NCBI GenBank assembly: GCA_965212245.1
Contig: OZ243107.1
Coordinates: 1,426,001-1,490,000 of the forward strand
Direction: 5' to 3'
Length of the DNA: 64,000 nt
From: CAKZNE01 sp040222435
GTDB lineage: Bacteria > Bacteroidota > Bacteroidia > Flavobacteriales > Schleiferiaceae
In this document: positions 34,607 through 42,432 of the stretch, one piece after another
Layout: every line of letters begins with the position of its first letter
Position numbering within the stretch: position 1 is the stretch's first letter
Notes under the pieces: generated by a model
Database searches by the model: none
The model's input: only the letters and a program-made list of their open reading frames with translations
Told to the model about the DNA's origin: nothing
Position numbers and translations under genes: made by a program

Positions 34607-37078
34607 ATGTACGTACTTAAGAGAGACGGAAGAAAAGAATCGGTAAAATTTGACAAGATCACCGCGCGTATCCAGAAGTTGTGTTATGGGTTGAGCGATT
34701 TGGTAAGCCCCACTAATGTGGCCATGAAGGTGATTGAAGGCATTTATGAAGGGGTAACCACCTCTGAATTGGATAGCCTGGCAGCTGAGGTGGCTGCTTC
34801 TATGACCACCCGCCACCCGGATTATGCGCAGTTGGCCGCCCGTATTGCGGTGTCTAACCTGCATAAAAATACCACCAAGTCTTTCTCGGAAACAATGAAA
34901 GACCTTCACGAATATGTGAACCCAAAAACCAATCTGCACTCACCACTTATCGCTGATGATGTAGCAGAGATCATTGAAAAAAATGCGGTGCTGCTGGATT
35001 CCACCCTTATCTATGATCGTGACTTTGGGTATGATTATTTTGGCTTTAAAACCCTGGAGCGTTCTTACCTGCTGCGTGTAAACGGTAAGATTGCCGAACG
35101 CCCGCAACACATGCTTATGCGTGTGGCTATTGGTATCCATAAGGAAGACCTGGATAGTGCTATAGAGACGTACGATCTGATGTCTAAAAAGTACTTTACC
35201 CATGCTACGCCAACCCTTTTCAATTCGGGTACGCCTAAACCACAAATGTCGTCTTGCTTCTTGCTTACCATGAAGGATGACAGCATTGATGGTATTTACG
35301 ACACGCTGAAGCAGTGTTCCAAGATCTCCCAGTCTGCGGGAGGTATTGGTCTGAGTATTCACAATGTACGTGCTACCGGTTCTTATATCCGTGGAACAAA
35401 CGGTACCAGTAATGGTATTGTACCCATGTTGCGTGTATTCAATGATACCGCCCGTTATGTAGATCAGGGAGGGGGTAAGCGCAAAGGTTCTTTTGCCATT
35501 TACATAGAACCCTGGCATGCAGATATTTTTGACTTTCTGGATCTGAAGAAAAATCATGGTAAGGAAGAAATGCGCGCCCGCGATTTATTCTATGCGCTCT
35601 GGATTCCCGATTTGTTCATGAAACGGGTTAAGGAAGACGGGGAGTGGACCTTGATGGACCCCAATGAATGTCCTGGCCTATCAGATTGTCATAGTGCAGA
35701 ATTTGAAGCACTTTACGCAAAGTATGAAAGCGAGAATAAAGGTCGTAAAACCATAAAGGCCCGTGACCTCTGGCAAAAGATCACCGAGTCTCAGATTGAG
35801 ACCGGAACACCCTATATGTTGTATAAAGACGCTGCCAATAGCAAGTCTAACCAGCAGAATTTGGGCACCATACGCTCCTCTAACCTTTGTACTGAGATTA
35901 TTGAGTACACGGCACCTGATGAGGTAGCTGTATGCAACCTGGCCTCTATTGCGCTACCCATGTACATTGAAGATGGTGAGTTTAATCACGATCGCCTTTT
36001 TGAAGTAACCTATAAAGTTACCAAAAACCTGAACCGTATTATTGACCGTAACTACTACCCGGTAGCCGAGGCCCGCAATAGTAATATGCGCCATCGTCCG
36101 GTAGGTTTAGGTGTACAGGGATTGGCTGATACTTTTATCCAGCTTCGCCTGCCTTTTACTTCTGATGAGGCTAAAGCCCTGAACAAAGAGATTTTTGAAA
36201 CTATTTATTACGCTGCTCTTTGTGCTTCTAAAGACGAAGCTATAACGGATGGTGCATATGAGACCTTTGAAGGGTCTCCCATCAGTGAAGGTAAATTCCA
36301 GTTCAATCTGTGGGGGGTAGATGAAAGCACCCTTAGCGGACGTTGGGATTGGGATGCTTTACGTAATGAAGTAAAAGAGCACGGAGTACGTAACTCCCTG
36401 CTGCTGGCTCCTATGCCAACCGCTTCTACCTCTCAGATATTGGGGAATAACGAATGTTTTGAGCCTTACACCTCCAACATTTACACCCGCAGGGTACTGT
36501 CCGGTGAGTTTATTGTAGTAAACAAGCATCTGTTGGTTGATTTGGTAGAGCTTGGTCTTTGGAATGAAGATCTGAAAAACGAGATCATCCGTGCCAATGG
36601 GTCTATCCAACACATTGACCTTATTCCTGATAACATCAAGGAGATGTACAAAACAGTGTGGGAGATGAGTATGAAGGATATTATTGATATGAGTGCCGAA
36701 CGCGGTATGTTCATTGATCAGTCCCAATCCCTCAACCTGTTTGTGGAGAATGCCAACGTAGGTAAACTGACCTCCATGCATTTCTACGCCTGGGAGAAAG
36801 GACTGAAAACCGGTATGTACTACCTGCGTACTAAAGCGGCTTCGGATGCTATTAAATTTACCGTTCAGAAGCAATCTAAGGCACAGGTAGAGCCCGTAAC
36901 AGAGTCTAAGCAAACGGAGAAAATCCAGGAAAAAGAAAGCCACAATCTTCAAAAAGCAGCCGTTATGGGTGAAGCACGTGTAGCGGAAATGGCTAAGGCT
37001 GTACAAACGTATAGCTCAGAAGAAACCATTGCCTGCTCTATTGATAACCCCGATGATTGTGAGGCCTGTGGGTCATAA
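34607..37078 (+). CDS. nrdA: Class I ribonucleotide reductase alpha (catalytic) subunit
   Basis: The 823-residue enzyme reduces ribonucleoside diphosphates. It has an N-terminal ATP-cone (MYVLKRDGRKESVKFDKITARIQKL, residues 1-90), implying allosteric on/off control. The barrel shows SSCFLLTMKDDS near 222, SAGGIGLSIHN, NGIVPMLRVFNDTARYVDQGG, SSNLCTEIIEY (active-site Cys near 427) and LLAPMPTASTSQILG. The C-terminus ends with cysteines CSIDNPDDCEACGS, the mobile redox pair. It is the last gene of the nrd operon and has a clear terminator. Confidence 0.98.
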   Translation: MYVLKRDGRKESVKFDKITARIQKLCYGLSDLVSPTNVAMKVIEGIYEGVTTSELDSLAAEVAASMTTRHPDYAQLAARIAVSNLHKNTTKSFSETMKDLHEYVNPKTNLHSPLIADDVAEIIEKNAVLLDSTLIYDRDFGYDYFGFKTLERSYLLRVNGKIAERPQHMLMRVAIGIHKEDLDSAIETYDLMSKKYFTHATPTLFNSGTPKPQMSSCFLLTMKDDSIDGIYDTLKQCSKISQSAGGIGLSIHNVRATGSYIRGTNGTSNGIVPMLRVFNDTARYVDQGGGKRKGSFAIYIEPWHADIFDFLDLKKNHGKEEMRARDLFYALWIPDLFMKRVKEDGEWTLMDPNECPGLSDCHSAEFEALYAKYESENKGRKTIKARDLWQKITESQIETGTPYMLYKDAANSKSNQQNLGTIRSSNLCTEIIEYTAPDEVAVCNLASIALPMYIEDGEFNHDRLFEVTYKVTKNLNRIIDRNYYPVAEARNSNMRHRPVGLGVQGLADTFIQLRLPFTSDEAKALNKEIFETIYYAALCASKDEAITDGAYETFEGSPISEGKFQFNLWGVDESTLSGRWDWDALRNEVKEHGVRNSLLLAPMPTASTSQILGNNECFEPYTSNIYTRRVLSGEFIVVNKHLLVDLVELGLWNEDLKNEIIRANGSIQHIDLIPDNIKEMYKTVWEMSMKDIIDMSAERGMFIDQSQSLNLFVENANVGKLTSMHFYAWEKGLKTGMYYLRTKAASDAIKFTVQKQSKAQVEPVTESKQTEKIQEKESHNLQKAAVMGEARVAEMAKAVQTYSSEETIACSIDNPDDCEACGS

Positions 37079-37102
37079 TGCCAGGATCATAAAATAAATA
37101 TG

Positions 37103-37139
37103 AAAAAGCCACCCTTCTTATTGGGGTGGCTTTATTTTT
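37103..37139 (+). terminator. Terminator of the nrdBA operon
   Basis: AAAGCCACCC pairs with GGGTGGCTTT (10 bp, 37105-37114 with 37124-37133), then TTATTTTT. Confidence 0.9.
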
Positions 37140-37155
37140 GTACCCGATGGCAATT

Positions 37156-37635
37156 ATGCAATTCAGGATAATTACACTTTTTATAGTCTTGCTTCCCCTG
37201 GGGCTTATTGCTCAGGAAGAGGAAGGAGAGAAAGCTTTGCAACGGGTGTTAGAAGTACTTACACTTAAGGATCCTCAATTACCTGAATTATCTGAAATAG
37301 CACCGGCATTGCAAAAAGGAGCATGGGAAGCCCTTTCCTATATTAATGAAGGAGCTGATGAGTATGCAACTGATGATCTTTTGGAAGCGGTGCCGGACTA
37401 TTATAATTTCAGGGAGGGGAATGTTATAATAAAACTAATAGACCCTAAGGATTATAACCAATACGGTATTGAGGTGACGGTAATCTACCGTGTTTCTAAG
37501 GGCAATGTAGAGCTGCTCACACCAAACGGTGAGTTAAAGAACAGTTGGACGCTTCTGTACCTGGATGGACATTATATGGCTCTGGATATGGGCGATCTGC
37601 GGGTATTTTTTACTCATACGCCCGTTCAGGAGTAA
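37156..37635 (+). CDS. Small secreted protein, unknown
   Basis: The product is 159 residues from the ATG at 37156, which gives a good signal peptide (MQFRIITLFIVLLPLGLIAQ). The ATG at 37147 is in frame and possible. The mature part is acidic (EEEGEKALQRVLEVLTLKDP) with a helical N-half and a beta-rich C-half (IEVTVIYRVSKGNVELLTPNG, DLRVFFTHTPVQ). No family recognised. It is close to the nrd terminator and 23 bases ahead of the next gene. Confidence 0.65.
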   Translation: MQFRIITLFIVLLPLGLIAQEEEGEKALQRVLEVLTLKDPQLPELSEIAPALQKGAWEALSYINEGADEYATDDLLEAVPDYYNFREGNVIIKLIDPKDYNQYGIEVTVIYRVSKGNVELLTPNGELKNSWTLLYLDGHYMALDMGDLRVFFTHTPVQE

Positions 37636-37644
37636 AGTATATTT

Positions 37645-37652
37645 TACCTTTG
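37645..37652 (+). promoter_or_regulatory. Candidate -7 box, 6 bases from the next start codon
   Basis: TACCTTTG is a full TAnnTTTG match, the commonest Flavobacteriia form. Initiation at the usual distance would fall on or next to the ATG at 37659. Confidence 0.5.
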
Positions 37653-37658
37653 TGTACT

Positions 37659-38063
37659 ATGAGTGCCGACAGACAAAACCTTGAGATTGCCAAGATCCAA
37701 CGCGAAATTGAGAATTATCTAAGCCTGGGAAGTACCCAGGTTATTTTTGATTATAAGGAGAGCGGAGGAGGAACCCGTCTGGATGTAATTACTGTAAACC
37801 CAAGGCACCATCAATCTTTTCTTTTTCACTCCGCAGAAGGCTATGACAAAATAGATACGCTTAAGCAGATGCTGAGCTATGTAATGACTTTTCGTGAAAA
37901 GAAGAATTCCTATACCATTCAATGGTCTGTAAAAGGAGAGGATGAGTTACATACTTCGTACTTCCGGGCCAAAGACATTCCAGAAGCTATTGATAAGCTT
38001 CACTACGGTCGCGATCCAAACAGTCTGACCATTTTTAGTGCGGTATTGAACCCCATTGCCTGA
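37659..38063 (+). CDS. Conserved cytosolic protein of unknown function
   Basis: The product is 134 residues from the ATG at 37659. Upstream in-frame codons run through the promoter box and the end of the preceding gene, so they are not used. It has no signal peptide and looks alpha/beta: NLEIAKIQREIENYL, then QVIFDYKES, a central TLKQMLSYVMTFREKKNSYTIQW and a C-terminal FRAKDIPEAIDKLHYGRDP. The pattern looks like a conserved Flavobacteriia protein, but I cannot assign a role. It is probably expressed from a leaderless transcript. Confidence 0.7.
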   Translation: MSADRQNLEIAKIQREIENYLSLGSTQVIFDYKESGGGTRLDVITVNPRHHQSFLFHSAEGYDKIDTLKQMLSYVMTFREKKNSYTIQWSVKGEDELHTSYFRAKDIPEAIDKLHYGRDPNSLTIFSAVLNPIA

Positions 38064-38131
38064 TATTTTAAATCTTTTTAGTACCTTACTAATCGGATTG
38101 TAGACAACTCCCCCCAAAATAGTTAACCTTC

Positions 38132-38290
38132 ATGTCTGAACAGACGAAAAAAGCTATACGAAAAAGAGCGCGCCAAATCCGTAAGGCAGGGCGCCCGAAA
38201 GCTACGTTAAAAGATTACTTGCAAATTGCTTTAGTGATACTTGTGATCCTGGCAATTTTCATTGCGGCCTTTGTTTTAACCAGCGGCTAA
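38132..38290 (+). CDS. Small single-pass membrane protein (52 residues)
   Basis: ATG at 38132 opens a 52-residue reading frame. The first ~27 residues are strongly basic (KKAIRKRARQIRKAGRPKA) and one transmembrane helix follows at about 29-50 (YLQIALVILVILAIFIAAFVL). By the positive-inside rule the basic N-terminus stays in the cytoplasm. It lies 68 bases after the preceding gene and 128 before a second microprotein gene. A 159-base frame with this composition is unlikely to be chance, but function is unknown. Confidence 0.6.
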   Translation: MSEQTKKAIRKRARQIRKAGRPKATLKDYLQIALVILVILAIFIAAFVLTSG

Positions 38291-38418
38291 GTTTAGGTTA
38301 AATATGTTAAAAAAGGTGTGATTTGTTGAGAATTAGTCTAATTTCGAGCTTGTAAGAAATAGATTACCAATAAGTTAACTAATTTTTTATAGCTTTAGGT
38401 GAACGAAATCAAACTACT

Positions 38419-38520
38419 ATGAATACTACTAAACAAAAATCAGACGTTACCCTTCAGATCGTTGGAGTGGTGGCCATTATTACCGCCATTGTGGGATTTG
38501 CACTTTATATGGCGAGCTAA
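38419..38520 (+). CDS. Very small single-pass membrane protein (33 residues)
   Basis: ATG at 38419 opens a 33-residue frame: a polar N-terminus (MNTTKQKSDVT) and one transmembrane helix at about 12-32 (LQIVGVVAIITAIVGFALYMA). It is the second of two consecutive membrane microprotein candidates on this strand. Upstream, TAATTTCG near 38338 is a one-mismatch -7 box. Whether the two act together is unknown. The convergent HTH gene ends 45 bases further on. Confidence 0.5.
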   Translation: MNTTKQKSDVTLQIVGVVAIITAIVGFALYMAS

Positions 38521-38565
38521 TGTAAGGGGTGTAAAAATTTACTTTTCAGGATAAAATTTCCTCTA

Positions 38566-39609
38566 TCAGAGAAAGGGATCAGTATTGGATATCCTCTCCT
38601 TTAGCTGATCAAGTCGCGATTTAATGCGGATAAAGAATTTATTGCGATCCTTTTCAGAAATATCACTGATAAGAGAACATTTCTGAATCTGGTGATGAAG
38701 GTAGTCCTGCATATTCTGGGTGAGATCAGGATCAGCGGTTGAAAGGAAATTAACTCCTGCATAAGGGACGAAGTATATCATCTTTTGTTCCCCGTATTCG
38801 GCCAGTATATGATTATCCATGATCAGAATTTCATGGAAATACATCTTATATGAGGCGGACGTGAATACTTCAGGATTTCCAGCATGGGCTTTTTGGCCCT
38901 TTAGAGCCTGCTTATACACGATCTTCATCATATCGTTAAAACAATCACAAATTCGCAAGGCTTCCTCGCGGCTACTTAACATTCCCGCCTCATAGTAATA
39001 TGCAATCTGATTAATGAGACTAAGAATTGTGGTGTCATTCCATATTTCCACTGTATTTATACGGCTGTAAATTTCCCATTGCTTTTGAGCCAAATCCAAC
39101 AGATCAGCAGGGATCATGCTCAGGTCATAATTCTCATTATTGAGTTTATCAATTCCATATACTGACTTTAGCCATACATACATTTTAAAACCAGCCAGCT
39201 CCGGAAACATATAATGATAAAATACCGGTATGTCTTTGGCAAAGTAGTACATATTATGGCCTTTATGCTGCTGGATGTATTCCAGTTGCTTCAGGCTGCG
39301 GTGCATATAGGCGCGAAAGTCATCAATGGTACGTATAAATGCGGGGCGCTTAAAAAGAGCTGAGTCTTCAGAGTAGCCCGCCACTTCACTTAGCGAAACC
39401 TTAAAATGGTTAGCCAGTTTTACTGCTTCATCAAAAGTGATAGGGGTATCGCCCCGCATTCTGCGATATGTAGCATCCCTGCCTATACCCAAAATATCTA
39501 TTACCAAGTCAGAAAGTTTATGGGAAGGATCAGCTGCCTGGCGAATCTTTTCCATTAAGATTAATTGAAAAGAACCTGAAGAGGGAAAATTTTCTGTTGA
39601 TTCCGTCAT
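38566..39609 (-). CDS. Helix-turn-helix protein with long uncharacterised C-terminal domain
   Basis: The 347-residue protein has an N-terminal HTH of the BetR/Cro-like kind (about residues 30-75: LSDLVIDILGIGRDATYRRMRGDTPITFDEAVKLANHF). The remaining ~260 residues are mainly helical and aromatic (RAYMHRSLKQLEYI, YYFAKDIPVFYHYMFPEL). I recall this architecture as a Bacteroidota paralogous family of putative regulators with no known ligand. It is transcribed alone and is convergent to the two microprotein genes. Confidence 0.75.
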   Translation of the reverse strand: MTESTENFPSSGSFQLILMEKIRQAADPSHKLSDLVIDILGIGRDATYRRMRGDTPITFDEAVKLANHFKVSLSEVAGYSEDSALFKRPAFIRTIDDFRAYMHRSLKQLEYIQQHKGHNMYYFAKDIPVFYHYMFPELAGFKMYVWLKSVYGIDKLNNENYDLSMIPADLLDLAQKQWEIYSRINTVEIWNDTTILSLINQIAYYYEAGMLSSREEALRICDCFNDMMKIVYKQALKGQKAHAGNPEVFTSASYKMYFHEILIMDNHILAEYGEQKMIYFVPYAGVNFLSTADPDLTQNMQDYLHHQIQKCSLISDISEKDRNKFFIRIKSRLDQLKERISNTDPFL

Positions 39610-39829
39610 TATAATTAAGGATTGGGTAAAAATAAATATACGGTATTTTAATTTTTAGTTCATCAGAAAAGAGGTCAGTTGCAAAATATAGGATTTTTGG
39701 CAATCGAAGAAATTGAAATAAGCCCGATTTGTGATTTTCAGCTATAAACCATAAACCATAAGCAAAAACAAGTTTTAGGAGTTGAAGAATTGTAAAGTCA
39801 TTTGCTGCATCAACTTTAAACTAAATGCT

Positions 39830-40375
39830 ATGAGAATTTTTCGATTGTTTATGGTGTTGCTGTTACCGGCAACAAGTGCCCTGGCACAGAAAATACCGGT
39901 AATTGAAGATCGTGAAACAGCTATGATTAAACCCTTGAGGTTAAGTGGACCCCGGGTTGGAGTTACCTATGTGCCTAATATAGATCGTTATAATCTGGAT
40001 GAGAAATTTAATGACTCTACACTACGTCCAAACAATATGGTAACACAATTTGGCTGGCAATTTGAATGGAACTATTTTGAAACTGTAGGCGGAAGTGCCG
40101 GACTATTTGAGGTTATACCTCTGATAGGAGGTTTAGATCAGGGCCTTTTAATCCCAAGTCTTAACATCCTGACTGGTTATCGTGATGCCAGCGGTTTCGA
40201 AATTGGTGCAGGACCCAACCTTAACCTGCTCAATTCAGGGTTTACCTTTGCGTTTGGATATAATATAAAGTCCAAACACATGAACTTTCCCTTAAATCTT
40301 GCCTACACCCGCAGCCGGGAAGGGGGAAGGGTAACCCTGCTGGTCGGCTTTACCAAGCGCAGATTGGAGCACTAG
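39830..40375 (+). CDS. Secreted protein, probably small outer-membrane beta structure, unknown
   Basis: The product is 181 residues from ATG 39830, with a signal peptide ending ATSALAQ. An in-frame TTG at 39782 adds 16 residues and spoils the signal. The mature part has alternating strands and glycine-rich turns (FGWQFEWNYFETVGGSAGLFEV, FEIGAGPNLNLLNSGFTFAFGYNIK, GRVTLLVGFTKR), suggesting an eight-stranded barrel. No family recognised. A terminator follows. Confidence 0.7.
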   Translation: MRIFRLFMVLLLPATSALAQKIPVIEDRETAMIKPLRLSGPRVGVTYVPNIDRYNLDEKFNDSTLRPNNMVTQFGWQFEWNYFETVGGSAGLFEVIPLIGGLDQGLLIPSLNILTGYRDASGFEIGAGPNLNLLNSGFTFAFGYNIKSKHMNFPLNLAYTRSREGGRVTLLVGFTKRRLEH

Positions 40376-40390
40376 AATTGTAGGTAAGTA

Positions 40391-40429
40391 AAAAGGAGGG
40401 CCTCTTTAAAAAGGGTCCTCTTTTTTTTT
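40391..40429 (+). terminator. Terminator after the secreted barrel-like protein gene
   Basis: A/G-rich left arm (AAAGGAGGGCC) pairs imperfectly with GGGTCCTCTTT, with one bulge and G-U pairs, followed by a run of T to 40429. Confidence 0.75.
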
Positions 40430-40475
40430 GAACTTTAAACCTGAGGTTTCATACATTTAAAACAAAAAACAAAGT

Positions 40476-41930
40476 GTGAAAAAAATCGTGAAGCTTCTCG
40501 CATTGGTATTGCTGGCGATAGTAATACTTATAATGTACAATACACTTACCTTTAATAGTCCTGCTAAAATTGAAGCCGTTGAAAGGGTTATAGTAAATGC
40601 AGATTCAAAGGTGCTTGGAAAAGCAATAAGCTTTCAAACCATTTCGCATAAAGCTGAAATGATAGATGAAGAAGCGTTTCATGGTTTTCATGCTTATCTG
40701 GATTCTGTTTTTCCGCTTACCGATAGCCTGCTTGGGAAAGAGAGTATCAATACTTACAGCCGCATCTATACCTGGAAGGGAAGTGATCCATCTCTGGCTC
40801 CATTAGTACTTATGGCGCATCAGGATGTAGTGCCGGTAGAATATGCCACACTGGATCAGTGGGATTACCCGCCCTTTTCAGGAAAAGTAACGGATCAATA
40901 CATTTACGGCAGAGGAACACTGGATGACAAAGGAAGCATGATAGCCATGCTCTATGCGGTGGAATTATTACTTAAGCAAGGGTATACTCCTAAACGGACG
41001 GTTTATCTCTGCTTTGGACATGACGAGGAAATTTCAGGACGGGAAGGTGCCCGGGTAATAGCGCAAACTCTTAGAGAAAGAGGTGTTAAAGCAGAAATGG
41101 TACTGGATGAAGGAGGGACCCTGTCCCGAGGAATTGTACCCGGAATTGAAAAAGAAGTAGCCCTAATTGGCACAGCAGAGAAAGGTTATGTGAGTTTAAA
41201 ACTGGCGGTAGATTTGCCCGGAGGGCATTCGTCCATGCCGGAAGAAAGAACTGCACTGGGGATCCTTAATAATGCTCTTTACCGTTTAAACGAAGCCCCG
41301 TTTCCCAACCGGCTTACGGAACCCCTGGAAGGTTTTGTAGAGTACCTGGGGCCGGAACTTCCTTTTATGCAAAAAATGGCCTTTGCCAATACCTGGCTTT
41401 TTAAGCCACTTATATTTAATGTGTATAGTCAGTCCGCTTCCGGAGCTGCTTTAATACATACTACACAAGTGCCTACAGTATTTCAATCCGGAATAAAGGA
41501 CAACATAGTTCCCAACCGTGCTCACGCTATTGTTAACTATAGGTTATTACCTGGGGATGAGCCCCGGGAGATTTTGGAGCGGGCAAAAAAAATCGTTCAT
41601 GATTCATCTGTCGTAATCCGTATTTTTGATGATGTGGCTATTCCTGCCTCACCCGTAAGTCCTCATAAGTCAGTTCCCTTTAAAAGATTGGCAGCAGCGG
41701 TTAAGGCTATATATCCTGAAGCGATTGTGAGTCCATATCTGGTGCTTGGAGCTACGGATGGGCGTTACTTTTATTCCATTAGTAAGCATGTATACCGTTT
41801 CAGCCCTTTCCCAATGGAAAAAGAAGACCTTCCACGAATTCATGGAATCAATGAAAGAGTGTCTGTGAAAGGTTTTCAGAACAGTGTAAGTTTTTACGCT
41901 ACTCTTTTAAAAGATTGGGGAAATTCATAA
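40476..41930 (+). CDS. M20-family metallopeptidase (PM20D1/carboxypeptidase-S-like)
   Basis: The 484-residue protein has an N-terminal membrane anchor (residues 4-22) and GTG start. Zinc-site motifs of the M20 family are present: LMAHQDVVPV near 112-121 (His), GRGTLDDKGS near 148-157 (Asp), GHDEEISGREGA near 187-198 (Glu-Glu), and LDEGG. The dimerisation domain with PGGHSSMPEE and the final His region (VYRFSPF) follow. The PM20D1 branch hydrolyses or makes N-acyl amino acids; the substrate here is unknown. The DUF962 gene follows by 16 bases. Confidence 0.9.
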   Translation: MKKIVKLLALVLLAIVILIMYNTLTFNSPAKIEAVERVIVNADSKVLGKAISFQTISHKAEMIDEEAFHGFHAYLDSVFPLTDSLLGKESINTYSRIYTWKGSDPSLAPLVLMAHQDVVPVEYATLDQWDYPPFSGKVTDQYIYGRGTLDDKGSMIAMLYAVELLLKQGYTPKRTVYLCFGHDEEISGREGARVIAQTLRERGVKAEMVLDEGGTLSRGIVPGIEKEVALIGTAEKGYVSLKLAVDLPGGHSSMPEERTALGILNNALYRLNEAPFPNRLTEPLEGFVEYLGPELPFMQKMAFANTWLFKPLIFNVYSQSASGAALIHTTQVPTVFQSGIKDNIVPNRAHAIVNYRLLPGDEPREILERAKKIVHDSSVVIRIFDDVAIPASPVSPHKSVPFKRLAAAVKAIYPEAIVSPYLVLGATDGRYFYSISKHVYRFSPFPMEKEDLPRIHGINERVSVKGFQNSVSFYATLLKDWGNS

Positions 41931-41946
41931 TTTTACATGGACGTAA

Positions 41947-42267
41947 ATGACTACTCCAAAGGAATATACCAGCTTAAAGGAATTCTATCCTTACTACCTT
42001 ACTGAGCACCGTGATTATACCTGCAGGGTGCTTCACTTTATTGGTACGGGTCTGGTAGTTTTGTCTTTCCTTACTTTTTGGTTTACCTTCAACTGGCTTT
42101 ATCTTGCCTTAATTCCTTTCTTAGGATATGGCTTTGCCTGGGTTGGTCATTATTTTTTTGAGCAAAATAAACCTGCTACCTTCAAATACCCTGGCTATAG
42201 CCTTGCCTCTGATTTTATATTGTTCTGGCATTTACTCATTGGAAAAGAAAAGTTTAGAGTTCATTGA
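41947..42267 (+). CDS. DUF962/Mpo1-like membrane protein
   Basis: The 106-residue protein matches the Mpo1 family: FYPYYLTEHRDYTCRVLHFIGT at 14-35 with the conserved H and R, a pair of hydrophobic segments (about 33-66), WVGHYFFEQNKPATFKYP and SLASDFILFWHLLIGKE. The yeast homologue is a membrane dioxygenase acting on 2-hydroxy fatty acids; the conserved His residues are present. It is probably cotranscribed with the M20 peptidase 16 bases upstream. Confidence 0.92.
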   Translation: MTTPKEYTSLKEFYPYYLTEHRDYTCRVLHFIGTGLVVLSFLTFWFTFNWLYLALIPFLGYGFAWVGHYFFEQNKPATFKYPGYSLASDFILFWHLLIGKEKFRVH

Positions 42268-42353
42268 TTGTTTCTGATTCTTGCAAACGGAATGGTTTCA
42301 AAACGGGTATTTTTTCCCAAATAAGGAATAAATTAAAATATTTTTTATCTTAA

Positions 42354-42383
42354 TTGCTTTATTTTCAATTAGTTTTATGTTTG
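42354..42383 (+). promoter_or_regulatory. Promoter of the first LruC gene
   Basis: TTG at 42354-42356, an exact 19-base spacer, and TATGTTTG at 42376-42383: a full match to the Bacteroidota consensus. ATG at 42433. Confidence 0.7.
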
Positions 42384-42432
42384 GTAATAAATTGGCAATT
42401 GATAACTTAACAATTAATCACATTCTCAATTC

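Noticed and set aside
37545..37658. Upstream in-frame extension of the 37.66-kb gene
   Set aside because: It runs through the end of the preceding gene in another frame and across the TACCTTTG box.
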